36,687 nucleotides of DNA from a virus, in the IMG/VR virus record IMGVR_UViG_3300024520_000237, positions 1-36,687 of that record; one strand, written 5' to 3'. Below, piece by piece: positions 13,149 through 20,230 of this stretch. The notes under the pieces were generated by a model that saw nothing but the letters and a program-made list of their open reading frames with translations, made no database searches and was not told the origin of the DNA. Position 1 is the stretch's first letter. The number at the start of each line of letters is the position of its first letter. The position numbers and the translations under genes were made by a program.

Positions 13149-13431
13149 AAAAGATTCTAGGTTAGCTAGAATAGGGGTATCCGGTTATAACAAGCCTAAA
13201 CGTACCCCTAAACACCCAACAAAAAGTCATGTAGTTGTGGCTAAATGCGCGGATGGGTCTATTAAAACTATACGTTTTGGTGAGCAAGGTGCAAGTACAG
13301 CAGGTAAACCCAAAGCGGGCGAGTCAGCTAAAATGAAAGCAAAGCGAAAATCATTTAAAGCTAGGCATGGCAAGAACATAGCGAAAGGTAGATGTTCTGC
13401 CGCTTACTGGGCTGATAAGGTGAAGTGGTAA
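13135..13431 (+). CDS. Small very basic conserved phage protein
   Basis: This is a 98-residue protein with about a quarter Lys/Arg. RIGVSGYNKPKRTPKHPTKSH, IRFGEQGASTAGKPKAGESA and a C-terminal SFKARHGKNIAKG.CSAAYWADKVKW form a strongly conserved family that I recall from cyanophages and other marine phages (possibly DUF6321; not checked). The two Cys and His residues are few, so DNA or RNA binding through positive charge is more likely than a zinc site. It overlaps the previous gene by 14 nt and the next by one base. A role in packaged DNA or in assembly is possible, but unproven. Confidence 0.75.
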   Translation: MPASKKDSRLARIGVSGYNKPKRTPKHPTKSHVVVAKCADGSIKTIRFGEQGASTAGKPKAGESAKMKAKRKSFKARHGKNIAKGRCSAAYWADKVKW

Positions 13432-14015
13432 TGCCTAGCAAAAGCGCCAAGCAAGCAAAGTTAATGGCAGCAGTGGCTAATAACCCTAAGTTTGCCAAGA
13501 AGGTTGGTATTCCTACCTCCGTAGGACAAGAATTTTCTAACGCAGATAAGAGGAATAAAGATATGCCAAGTAAATTTAACAGTACGGCTAATAAGCCGGG
13601 TAAAGCGGTTAAGAAGTATAAACGGGGTGGAAGAACGGCTGCTGATACGGCAGGTAGGCGCAGTACTCTGACTCCGCACGGTAGAGCGGTGCCGAGCCCT
13701 ACACCAGTACGCGCAGTACCGAGCCCTACACCAGTACGCGCACCAACAAGGGGTCACGCCGCTGGTGGCAAGGTTCACGATGAGAAAGTCTTACGTAATC
13801 TTGATGATGAGGTTTATCGGATTGCTGACAAAGAACGTATGGGTGGTGCTACGGGGCGGGATGCCCGTGATGAGCGTTCTCGTATTAATCGGGAGAAATC
13901 CTACGAGAAACGTCAGATGGACAATATGGCTGGTGGTGGAAAAGTAGGAAAGGTTGGAAGACGCGGCGATGGCCCAATTATGCAGCGCGGGTTTACACGT
14001 GGTGGAATGGTTTAA
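13431..14015 (+). CDS. Basic Gly-rich protein with internal tandem repeat
   Basis: This is a 194-residue basic protein. I chose ATG 13431, which overlaps the previous stop as TAATG, over an in-frame GTG at 13425. The N-terminus MPSKSAKQAKLMAAVANNPK followed by KVGIPTSVGQEF is a recurrent marine-phage motif. Two copies of VPSPTPVRA form a Pro-rich linker (about 87-104) encoded by a 27-bp tandem repeat. The C-terminus is rich in Gly and Arg (MAGGGKVGKVGRRGDGPIMQ, FTRGGMV). The RGG-type composition suggests nucleic-acid binding or a disordered virion protein. No enzymatic motif is visible. Confidence 0.65.
   Translation: MPSKSAKQAKLMAAVANNPKFAKKVGIPTSVGQEFSNADKRNKDMPSKFNSTANKPGKAVKKYKRGGRTAADTAGRRSTLTPHGRAVPSPTPVRAVPSPTPVRAPTRGHAAGGKVHDEKVLRNLDDEVYRIADKERMGGATGRDARDERSRINREKSYEKRQMDNMAGGGKVGKVGRRGDGPIMQRGFTRGGMV
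13689..13742 (+). repeat. 27-bp tandem duplication
   Basis: Two adjacent 27-bp copies (13689-13715 and 13716-13742) differ at one position (GTGCC against GTACC) and encode the repeated peptide VPSPTPVRA in frame. The near-identity suggests a recent duplication. Confidence 0.8.
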
Positions 14016-14041
14016 ACTTTTAATTTATCAGGAGAAATACT

Positions 14042-14134
14042 ATGTCAACTGGACTATGGGGTGTACAAACAGCAGAAGAGGCGGCAGCGGCGGCTAAGAA
14101 AAAAGCAGCAGCTAAGAAAAAAGCAGCTAAGTAA
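14042..14134 (+). CDS. 30-residue Ala/Lys-rich mini-protein
   Basis: This short gene encodes MSTGLWGVQTAEEAAAAAKK followed by more Ala/Lys repeats. It has a strong CAGGAGA ribosome binding site 7 nt before the ATG, and its stop overlaps the next start as TAATG, both of which argue that it is translated. The sequence is an almost pure Ala/Lys helix, strongly basic, like histone-H1-type tails. It sits in a run of four small basic proteins. Function unknown; nucleic-acid compaction is a guess. Confidence 0.6.
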   Translation: MSTGLWGVQTAEEAAAAAKKKAAAKKKAAK

Positions 14135-14382
14135 TGATGCCATGTAAGGGCATGGGGAAAATAAACCCCGATAAAATGCCGAAAGCGGGTAGGAAGTCCA
14201 CTGCCTTAAAAAAGGGCGGCTGGATTCAAGATGCCATTAAGAAACCTGGGGCACTTAAACGTGAACTAGGAGTAAAGGCTGATGAAAAAATACCTGCTAA
14301 ACAGTTAAACAAAGCAGCTAAAGCCTCTGGAAAGTTGGGGCAACGCGCACGTTTAGCTAAAACCTTGAGGGGCATGGCCTAG
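14134..14382 (+). CDS. Small basic conserved phage protein (WIQDAIKKPGAL type)
   Basis: This is an 82-residue basic protein. The motif KKGGWIQDAIKKPGALKREL followed by GVKADEKIPAKQLNKAAKASGKLGQRARLAKTL is highly characteristic of a family found as short proteins or as tails of larger proteins in many phages. The repeated IPAKxLxKAAK helix is amphipathic and positively charged. Its role is not established to my knowledge; virion association is likely from its place among structural genes. It starts at ATG 14134 (a second ATG follows immediately) and ends in a TAGTG overlap with the connector gene. Confidence 0.75.
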   Translation: MMPCKGMGKINPDKMPKAGRKSTALKKGGWIQDAIKKPGALKRELGVKADEKIPAKQLNKAAKASGKLGQRARLAKTLRGMA

Positions 14383-15086
14383 TGGCAACCACTAACACAG
14401 CTACGTTTACAATGGACTTCACAGAGATTGCTGAAGAAGCATTTGAACGCGCTGGGCGTGAGTTGCATTCTGGCTATGACCTTAAAACTGCTAGGCGGTC
14501 AATGAACTTGTTGACCATTGAGTGGGCCAATCGCGGTATTAATATGTGGACTATTGACGAGGGATTTATAAACCTTGTTCAAGGTACAGCTACCTACGAT
14601 TTACCCGCTGCTACCATTGATTTGATTGAGCAAGTTATAAGAACGAATGCAGGTAGTGCTACGCTGCAAAGTGATCTTAATCTCTCACGTATTAGTGTCT
14701 CTACTTACTCTTCTGTGCCCAACAAACTAACACAGGGTAGACCTATTCAAGTATGGGTAGACAGACTTAGGGATAACCCTACTGTAACCGTATGGCCTGT
14801 GCCTGACCAAGGTACTGCTCTTGCTCCATACTATGTACTCAGGTACTGGAGACTACGGCGTATACAGGATGCGGGTTCTGGGGTACAAACCCCGGATATG
14901 AACTTTAGGTTTTTCCCTGCACTTGTAGCTGGGTTAGCCTATTACATTGCTACCAAAATCCCAGAGTTAATGCCCCGAATAGACATGCTTAAAGGGCAGT
15001 ATGACGAACAATATGCTTTGGCAGCGGGGGAAGATAGAGAAAAGGCTTCTATTAGTTTAATACCGCGTGTGTATGGGGCACGGTAG
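14382..15086 (+). CDS. Head-tail connector / adaptor-like protein
   Basis: This is a 234-residue protein starting with GTG that overlaps the previous stop. FTEIAEEAFERAGRELHSGYD, then ARRSMNLLTIEWANRGINMW, GTATYDLPAATIDLIEQVIRT and VWPVPDQ...YYVLRYWRLRRIQD are typical of adaptor proteins that extend the portal in short-tailed phages. An Arg-rich C-terminus follows after FFPALVAGLAYYIATKIPE. Such proteins form a ring under the portal and connect it to the tail hub. The second adaptor-like gene at 15589 probably forms the next ring. Assignment is by conserved pattern and position. Confidence 0.75.
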   Translation: MATTNTATFTMDFTEIAEEAFERAGRELHSGYDLKTARRSMNLLTIEWANRGINMWTIDEGFINLVQGTATYDLPAATIDLIEQVIRTNAGSATLQSDLNLSRISVSTYSSVPNKLTQGRPIQVWVDRLRDNPTVTVWPVPDQGTALAPYYVLRYWRLRRIQDAGSGVQTPDMNFRFFPALVAGLAYYIATKIPELMPRIDMLKGQYDEQYALAAGEDREKASISLIPRVYGAR

Positions 15087-15088
15087 CC

Positions 15089-15400
15089 ATGAGTGAAAGG
15101 TTTGCGTCAGGCCAAAATGCATTAGCAGAATGTGACGTTTGTGGTTTTCAGTATAAGTTACGGCAGTTAAAGCCGTTAGTGGTAAAAGCGGTTGTTACAG
15201 GGATAAAAGCGTGTCCTGAATGTTGGAACCCTGACCAACCACAATTAATGCTTGGTGTATTCCCGGTAACTGATCCACAGGCAATACGTAACCCACGACC
15301 TGATTTTACGGGGTATCCGCAGAGTCGGGCACATATTGAACCGGTAGACCAGCTTGTTGCTTTTGGGCATATTGGGTTGGTTACCATAGTAATTACTTAG
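15089..15400 (+). CDS. Small zinc-finger-like conserved phage protein
   Basis: This is a 103-residue protein with CDVCGFQY (about 15-22) and CPECWN (about 42-47), i.e. two CxxC pairs about 24 residues apart, making a likely Cys4 zinc site. After that NPDQPQLMLGVFPVTDPQAI and RNPRPDFTGYPQSR form a strongly conserved block that I know from connector regions of several phages. The C-terminus is hydrophobic (HIGLVTIVIT). It lies 2 nt after the connector gene. A structural or head-completion function is likely, but no experimental function is known to me. Confidence 0.75.
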   Translation: MSERFASGQNALAECDVCGFQYKLRQLKPLVVKAVVTGIKACPECWNPDQPQLMLGVFPVTDPQAIRNPRPDFTGYPQSRAHIEPVDQLVAFGHIGLVTIVIT

Positions 15401-15409
15401 GAGACTAAG

Positions 15410-15577
15410 ATGGATAAAATTAAAGTTAAGAAGTGGCCCGGTGTTAAAGAATACAATCCGGGTACAAAAGTAAACTCACCAGAAAACTCTTCTGCTCCTG
15501 TTAAAACTACGGGGATTAAGATACGTGGTGTAGGTGCAGCAACTAAAGGCATTATTGCCCGTGGGCCAATGGCCTAG
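15410..15577 (+). CDS. 55-residue conserved small protein
   Basis: This short gene encodes MDKIKVKKWPGVKEYNPGTK, a polar linker and the C-terminal block GIKIRGVGAATKGIIARGPM. It has an excellent TAGGAGAC ribosome binding site and fits neatly between two structural genes. The Arg/Gly C-terminal block (KIRGxGAATxGxxARGPMA) recurs in small phage virion-region proteins. Too small for an enzyme; function unknown, but the conservation supports a real gene. Confidence 0.65.
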   Translation: MDKIKVKKWPGVKEYNPGTKVNSPENSSAPVKTTGIKIRGVGAATKGIIARGPMA

Positions 15578-15588
15578 AGGTATAGCAA

Positions 15589-16218
15589 GTGAACTACACT
15601 GAACTAAAAACCAACATAGAAGACATCTGTGAACAAACGTTTACAGCGGATCAGTTGGCTATGTTCACTCAACAAGCGGAACAACAGATCTATAGTTCAG
15701 TAGATATACCTGCTATGCGGATTAATCAAACCGGTACTACCACTATTAACAATAAGTACCTGACGATGCCTACGAATATGCTCTATGTCTACTCACTGGC
15801 CGTCATAGACGGAGCCAATGATTACCATTATTTAATAAACAAAGATGTAAGTTTCATCAGGGAAGCTTATCCCGATGCAACTGATACCGCATTGCCCGTA
15901 CACTACGGGATTTTTGCAGATGGGACTTTTATTTTAGGGCCAACTCCAGACGCTGCTTATGCCTCCGAAATACACTTTGCTAAATACCCGACTTCTATAG
16001 TGACGGCAGGTACTACCTGGCTTGGCACTGAGTTTGATTCCGCATTGCTAAATGGTGCATTAGTCGAGGCTATACGGTTCCAAAAAGGTGAACCTGATAT
16101 GGTAGCTATGTATACCGACATGTATAGCCGTTCTATGATACGGCTTCAGAATTTAGGGTCAGGAAGACTTGAAACAGATACGTACCGTTCAGGGGTGGTA
16201 CGTGTAACCCCACAATAA
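15589..16218 (+). CDS. Adaptor / tail-tube-like connector protein
   Basis: This is a 209-residue protein with a GTG start and an AGAGG ribosome binding site. MNYTELKTNIEDICEQTFTA, then FTQQAEQQIYSSVDIPAMRI, YLTMPTNMLYVYSLAVI and LPVHYGIFADGTFILGPTPD are the pattern of the phage adaptor family found in many short-tailed phages, which pairs with the connector gene at 14382. The late block ALLNGALVEAIRFQKGEPDM is also typical. It likely forms a ring between portal and tail hub. The exact position in the ring stack cannot be told from sequence. Confidence 0.75.
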   Translation: MNYTELKTNIEDICEQTFTADQLAMFTQQAEQQIYSSVDIPAMRINQTGTTTINNKYLTMPTNMLYVYSLAVIDGANDYHYLINKDVSFIREAYPDATDTALPVHYGIFADGTFILGPTPDAAYASEIHFAKYPTSIVTAGTTWLGTEFDSALLNGALVEAIRFQKGEPDMVAMYTDMYSRSMIRLQNLGSGRLETDTYRSGVVRVTPQ

Positions 16219-16228
16219 AGGATAAAGT

Positions 16229-16516
16229 ATGTTAAGCACAGCAGGTAGTATGGAGATAGGGAAAGTAACAGTAGCCACTGTGTCGGGACGGGGTTTTACC
16301 CCCGAAGAAATAGCGGAACAAGCGTTAGATAGAATTATCTCTATAGGTAATAACTCACACCCTGTCATACAGGCGCAAGCAGAAGCATTTAGAAAAGAAA
16401 TTAAAGGAGTCTTGGTTAGGTATTTACACCAAGCTGTGGCTTCACATAACACTACATTAACCAATCGTTTCACGGATGCAGGACATCCAGAATTAGTTAA
16501 ATTACTAGAGGTATAA
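16229..16516 (+). CDS. Conserved small virion-region protein
   Basis: This is a 95-residue helical protein. MEIGKVTVATVSGRGFTPEE, then IAEQALDRIISIGNNSHPVI, IKGVLVRYLHQAV and a GHPELVKLLEV ending form a compact conserved family seen in marine phage structural regions. The N-terminal GRGFTPEEIAEQALDRI segment is its most typical part. It has no Cys, no membrane segment and no enzyme motif. It has an AAAGGATAAAGT site upstream and ends one base before the next start. Function unknown. Confidence 0.7.
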   Translation: MLSTAGSMEIGKVTVATVSGRGFTPEEIAEQALDRIISIGNNSHPVIQAQAEAFRKEIKGVLVRYLHQAVASHNTTLTNRFTDAGHPELVKLLEV

Positions 16517-16517
16517 C

Positions 16518-16970
16518 ATGGCTATTACAATCGCAACGGCAATGCCTACATCGTTCAAGGTAGAGCTTCTTAAAGGTCTGCATAATTTTACGGCAGGTAG
16601 CACTAGGTTTAAGATGGCTCTTTTTACAGCTGTCGCTTCAGGAAGTGGAACTTATGGCGCTGCAACCACTAACTATTCTGAGATGGGTGCAGATGAGGTT
16701 GCTACTGCTACGGGATACACCAGACCGGGCCAGTTTCTCACGTCTGTTACACCCACCGCTGATGGAACTACAGCTATCCTAGATTTCAGCGACGAAACGT
16801 GGACGTCGTCTAGTTTTACCACTTGCGGTGCTTTGATCTACGATACTTCGGACTCTGATTCAGCTTGTGCTGTGTTGAGCTTTGGAGGGGATCAGACCGT
16901 AAGCACTGGTGATTTTACTATTCAGTTCCCCGCTGCGGCAGCAGCTACGGCGATTATTCGTATAGCCTAG
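16518..16970 (+). CDS. Beta-rich virion protein
   Basis: This is a 150-residue Ala/Thr/Ser-rich protein. MPTSFKVELLKGLHNFTAGS, then TRFKMALFTAVASGSGTYGA, YTRPGQFLTSVTPTADGTTA and LDFSDETWTSSSFTTCGALI resemble a family of small phage tail or capsid proteins whose motif is 'FKxELLxGxHxF...KxALYT'. Predicted beta-sandwich, no membrane segment. The start lies one base after the previous stop with an AGAGGT site. It is likely a particle surface or tail component; the exact role is open. Confidence 0.7.
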   Translation: MAITIATAMPTSFKVELLKGLHNFTAGSTRFKMALFTAVASGSGTYGAATTNYSEMGADEVATATGYTRPGQFLTSVTPTADGTTAILDFSDETWTSSSFTTCGALIYDTSDSDSACAVLSFGGDQTVSTGDFTIQFPAAAAATAIIRIA

Positions 16971-16982
16971 TAGGAGTTTGCG

Positions 16983-17732
16983 GTGAGCGGATGGGGTCAA
17001 CGGCCTTGGGGTTTTAACCGATGGGGTGGTGCACCTGCCACTACAGTGTATCTCGGTGCTGTCTGGGGTGCTCGCGGGTGGGGGGAAGAAGCATGGGGTG
17101 CTAACGGCATCTCAACAGTTGGTACCGGCGCTATTGGGTCAGTTGTTGTAAGTCACAGCAGTATAGCTTACCCAACGGGAGTAGCAGGAACAGGTGCAGT
17201 AGGTACTGTTGTAACAAGTTACAGCAGTATAGCTTACCCAACGGGGGTAGAAAGTACAGGGGCAATAGGAACTCTATCAATAGTACCCACTTTTGCTATT
17301 ACTGGTGTACAAGGCGTAGGACAAATAAACGGTGTTAGTACTAACACCAGCGATTCAATTGTACCAAATGGAGTAGTAGGAACAGGCGCAGTAGGCACAG
17401 TTACTTTTAGTATTGGTACAGTAGTTAGTGTTACCGGAGTAGTAGGAACAGGAGCAATAGGGACAGTAACGCCAGCCTACGACTGGATTGTTTACCCCAC
17501 AGGAGTGGCGGGAACTGGAGCTGTACAAGCGGTAACCCCTACGGTTATATTTGCGGTAGCTGGAGTAGCAGGAACAGGTGCAGTAGGTACGGTAACAAAC
17601 ACAAGAAGCGCGAATATTTTCCCCACAGGGGTAGTAGGAACAGGCGCAATAGGAACCATCATACGGGGTGGTTGGACAAGCATAGACGTTTCACAAGACC
17701 CCAATTGGGTAGACATAGACGTAGCAGCATAG
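16983..17732 (+). CDS. Tail protein with nine GTGAVGTV repeats
   Basis: This is a 249-residue protein with a GTG start and TAGGAG site. The N-terminus is Trp/Gly-rich (WGQRPWGFNRWGG and RGWGEEAWGANG). Residues about 42-235 contain about nine repeats of roughly 22 residues with the core GVxGTGAVGTV, each linked to a beta-type segment such as SSIAYPTGVAGTGAVGTVVT. The C-terminus SIDVSQDPNWVDIDVAA is a short tail peptide. A regular 22-residue beta repeat suggests a solenoid or trimeric fibre shaft. The first two copies are almost identical at DNA level 66 bp apart, a sign of recent repeat expansion. Confidence 0.7.
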   Translation: MSGWGQRPWGFNRWGGAPATTVYLGAVWGARGWGEEAWGANGISTVGTGAIGSVVVSHSSIAYPTGVAGTGAVGTVVTSYSSIAYPTGVESTGAIGTLSIVPTFAITGVQGVGQINGVSTNTSDSIVPNGVVGTGAVGTVTFSIGTVVSVTGVVGTGAIGTVTPAYDWIVYPTGVAGTGAVQAVTPTVIFAVAGVAGTGAVGTVTNTRSANIFPTGVVGTGAIGTIIRGGWTSIDVSQDPNWVDIDVAA

Positions 17733-17741
17733 GAAACAATT

Positions 17742-18683
17742 ATGGCAACTTATGTAAATAATTTAAGACTTAAAGAGATCACTACCGGCGATGAAGACGG
17801 TACGTGGGGCACTTCAACCAATACCAACTTAGAACTTATAACTGATGCTTTGGGGTATGGAACCAAACAGGTAGCGGCGGATTCAAATGAGACATTTACA
17901 ATGCCTGATGCTACAGCAGACGGAACCAGAGCACTGTATTTAAAGTTCACTTCGGCTGGTTCGTTAACTGCAACCCGTACCCTGACACTTGCACCAAATA
18001 CTGTTTCCAAGATGTGGATGGTTGAGAACGCTACAACGGGTGGGCAATCAATCATTATCAAACAAGGTTCAGGCGCTGAAGTTACTATAGCCACAGGTGA
18101 AAAGACTTGGTTATACACTGACGGTGCTGGAGCAGGTGCAGCAGTTGCTCTTGCTAACCCTACGGAAACAGGTACAGGAACGGTAACTTCTGTAGCTACC
18201 ACTGGAACGGTCAACGGTATTACCCTAACGGGGGGTACTATTACTACTACAGGTACTCTGACTTTAGGTGGAACTTTATCTGGAGTTGATCTGACCTCTC
18301 AGGTTACAGGTTTATTGCCTTTGGCTAACGGTGGTACAGCGACGAATCCAAGTGTTTATAATGCGACCACTCAAGCAACGGCCCGACAAGCTCTTGTTTT
18401 ACCGGCTCTGGAGGATGTACATACCTCAACCCCAGCTACGTTGGTGGATGGGCAGTATTGTGTTGCAGGGGCTGGAAGTATTACTTTTACGTTGCCAGCC
18501 TCTCCTGCGGTAGGCGATAGCGTTATCATCAAGGATGGAACCGGAGCAGCCGCAACTACCAGTTTTACCGTAGGGCGCAATGGCTCTAACATCGCAAGCT
18601 CTGCAACAGACCTCACTTTTGACAAAAACTTTGCAGAGATAACGCTAACCTACATTGATGGCACTATTGGCTGGAGTGTGTAA
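17742..18683 (+). CDS. Tail fibre-like protein
   Basis: This is a 313-residue protein with an N-terminal MATYVNNLRLKEITTGDEDG and TWGTSTNTNLELITDALGYG, a pattern I know from phage tail-fibre and baseplate-type proteins. The rest is Thr/Gly-rich with GTGTVTSVATTGTVNGITLT, TGLLPLANGGTATNPSVYNA (a common 'LANGGTG' fibre motif) and a C-terminal beta domain (AGSITFTLPASPAVGDSVII). These features indicate an elongated trimeric virion fibre. Its stop overlaps the start of the next gene (TAATG). Probably involved in host contact. Confidence 0.75.
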   Translation: MATYVNNLRLKEITTGDEDGTWGTSTNTNLELITDALGYGTKQVAADSNETFTMPDATADGTRALYLKFTSAGSLTATRTLTLAPNTVSKMWMVENATTGGQSIIIKQGSGAEVTIATGEKTWLYTDGAGAGAAVALANPTETGTGTVTSVATTGTVNGITLTGGTITTTGTLTLGGTLSGVDLTSQVTGLLPLANGGTATNPSVYNATTQATARQALVLPALEDVHTSTPATLVDGQYCVAGAGSITFTLPASPAVGDSVIIKDGTGAAATTSFTVGRNGSNIASSATDLTFDKNFAEITLTYIDGTIGWSV

Positions 18684-20230
18684 TGAGTAATCTCTCCGAT
18701 CTGATACCCGCAGGAGGGGGTCAGAACAATACGGATTTTGTGGCTGATGGAACAATAGTTTCTGGTAAGCCTGTCATCCTGACAGCGGCGGGTAAGGCTG
18801 CGCCAATAGCGGAGAGCGCGGTTGCTGCGGCTCTTTATGATTTGGAAACAATAGCGTCTGGAACTCAGTATTATGGGGATTGGTGTTACGACCCCGTTAA
18901 TGACAAATTGGTTTTTATTTTTGTCAACGCTGCTTACTCCAGTTATCCCACTTACACTATAGGAACAGTAACTACCAATGCAGTATCATGGACTACCCCC
19001 ACGATTATTTTTTCCCGTGGTATAAACTCTCTGGGGTGTTGCTACAACGCCACGGAAGACAGGATCGCAATGGCCTGTCAGGACAACTCTTTACCTAAAG
19101 CTATTGTAGGGACATCAGATGGCTCTACTATTACATGGGGTTCTGTTGTAACCATCACTAACCCTGCTGGTTATACTCCTACTTGGGCTAACAACAATCT
19201 TGTAGAGTGGCCGGGAACGTCTAAAGTAGTTTGGTGCGGCGTTGAAGGTAATCTTAATTACCAAGGGTATGCCTGCACCGCAACTCTTTCAGGCAGCGGG
19301 GCTTCAGCAACAAGCACATGGGGTACAGCGGCTACTTTTACGACTGCTGGCATTAGTAATCGGCCTATATACATGGATATGTGCTATGACCAAGGAGTAG
19401 GCGATCAGGTCATCATAACTTATGGAAAAGGAAGCACTAATGTTGAAGCGGTTGCTGCGGCTATTAGTGGTACGACTATGACCTTCGGTACGGCTGTAGC
19501 TGCAATAAGTGCGGCTATGGGTCAGTACGCAAATGCACTAGCTTACGACACAGACAATAACAAAGCCTTAATGGTATATGGAGCGGGGGCTACATCTGGT
19601 AATGCGACAATCAGCTATAGTCGTGTAATAAGCACCACAGGAAGTGTTATAACGCTAGGAACACAGGCTGACTTTATAGGGGTAGTAGGTGGCTCTCCTT
19701 CCCAATATGCGTATGGTTTTTTAAGGGCTTTGACTTACTCTTCCCATTCTTCCAATTTTGTTTTCATGTACTTAAACACTACCGAGGAAGATGGATTTGT
19801 AACAACAGTTTCTATTAGTGGGACAACAAATACATGGTCAGATAACCAGACGGAATATAATGATAATGAGGTTCCTGATGGTAATATGTTTCCTTTGTAT
19901 GACCCTGATACCGACCAAGCTGTGCTTTGTTACCGAGATAAAGGCACAACTCAGTATCTAGTGTCACAAGTTTATACAATCCCTTATGATGCAACAAATC
20001 TAACCTCAACCAATCTTCTAGGCGTAGCGGCTGGAGCAATATCTAATACAGCTACCGGAACAATCAACACATGGGGTTCTCGTAACGAAGTGCAAACTGG
20101 CCTCACTATAGGCAGCGACTACTACGTTCAAAGTGATGGCACGATAACCACAACCAGCACTTCTCCTGCACAGCTTATTGGCACAGCCATTAGCGCAACC
20201 CAAATTAATATAAAGGATTACACCGGATGA
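18683..20230 (+). CDS. Tail beta-propeller-like protein, paralog 1
   Basis: This is a 515-residue protein, first of three tandem paralogs. The shared N-terminal tag is MSNLSDLIPAGGGQNNTDFV with GKPVILTAAGKAAPI after it. The body has repeated blades with an 'xxSGTTMTFGTAV' signature (for example VAAAISGTTMTFGTAVAAIS) and FDxxNNKALMVY-type strands. The C-terminal module LTSTNLLGVAAGAISNTATG plus TIGSDYYVQSDGTITTTS is also shared by all three. Such architecture suggests a propeller or similar beta repeat used as a receptor-binding or decorative tail protein. It has a GGAG site about 7 nt upstream and overlaps the previous stop. Confidence 0.7.
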   Translation: MSNLSDLIPAGGGQNNTDFVADGTIVSGKPVILTAAGKAAPIAESAVAAALYDLETIASGTQYYGDWCYDPVNDKLVFIFVNAAYSSYPTYTIGTVTTNAVSWTTPTIIFSRGINSLGCCYNATEDRIAMACQDNSLPKAIVGTSDGSTITWGSVVTITNPAGYTPTWANNNLVEWPGTSKVVWCGVEGNLNYQGYACTATLSGSGASATSTWGTAATFTTAGISNRPIYMDMCYDQGVGDQVIITYGKGSTNVEAVAAAISGTTMTFGTAVAAISAAMGQYANALAYDTDNNKALMVYGAGATSGNATISYSRVISTTGSVITLGTQADFIGVVGGSPSQYAYGFLRALTYSSHSSNFVFMYLNTTEEDGFVTTVSISGTTNTWSDNQTEYNDNEVPDGNMFPLYDPDTDQAVLCYRDKGTTQYLVSQVYTIPYDATNLTSTNLLGVAAGAISNTATGTINTWGSRNEVQTGLTIGSDYYVQSDGTITTTSTSPAQLIGTAISATQINIKDYTG

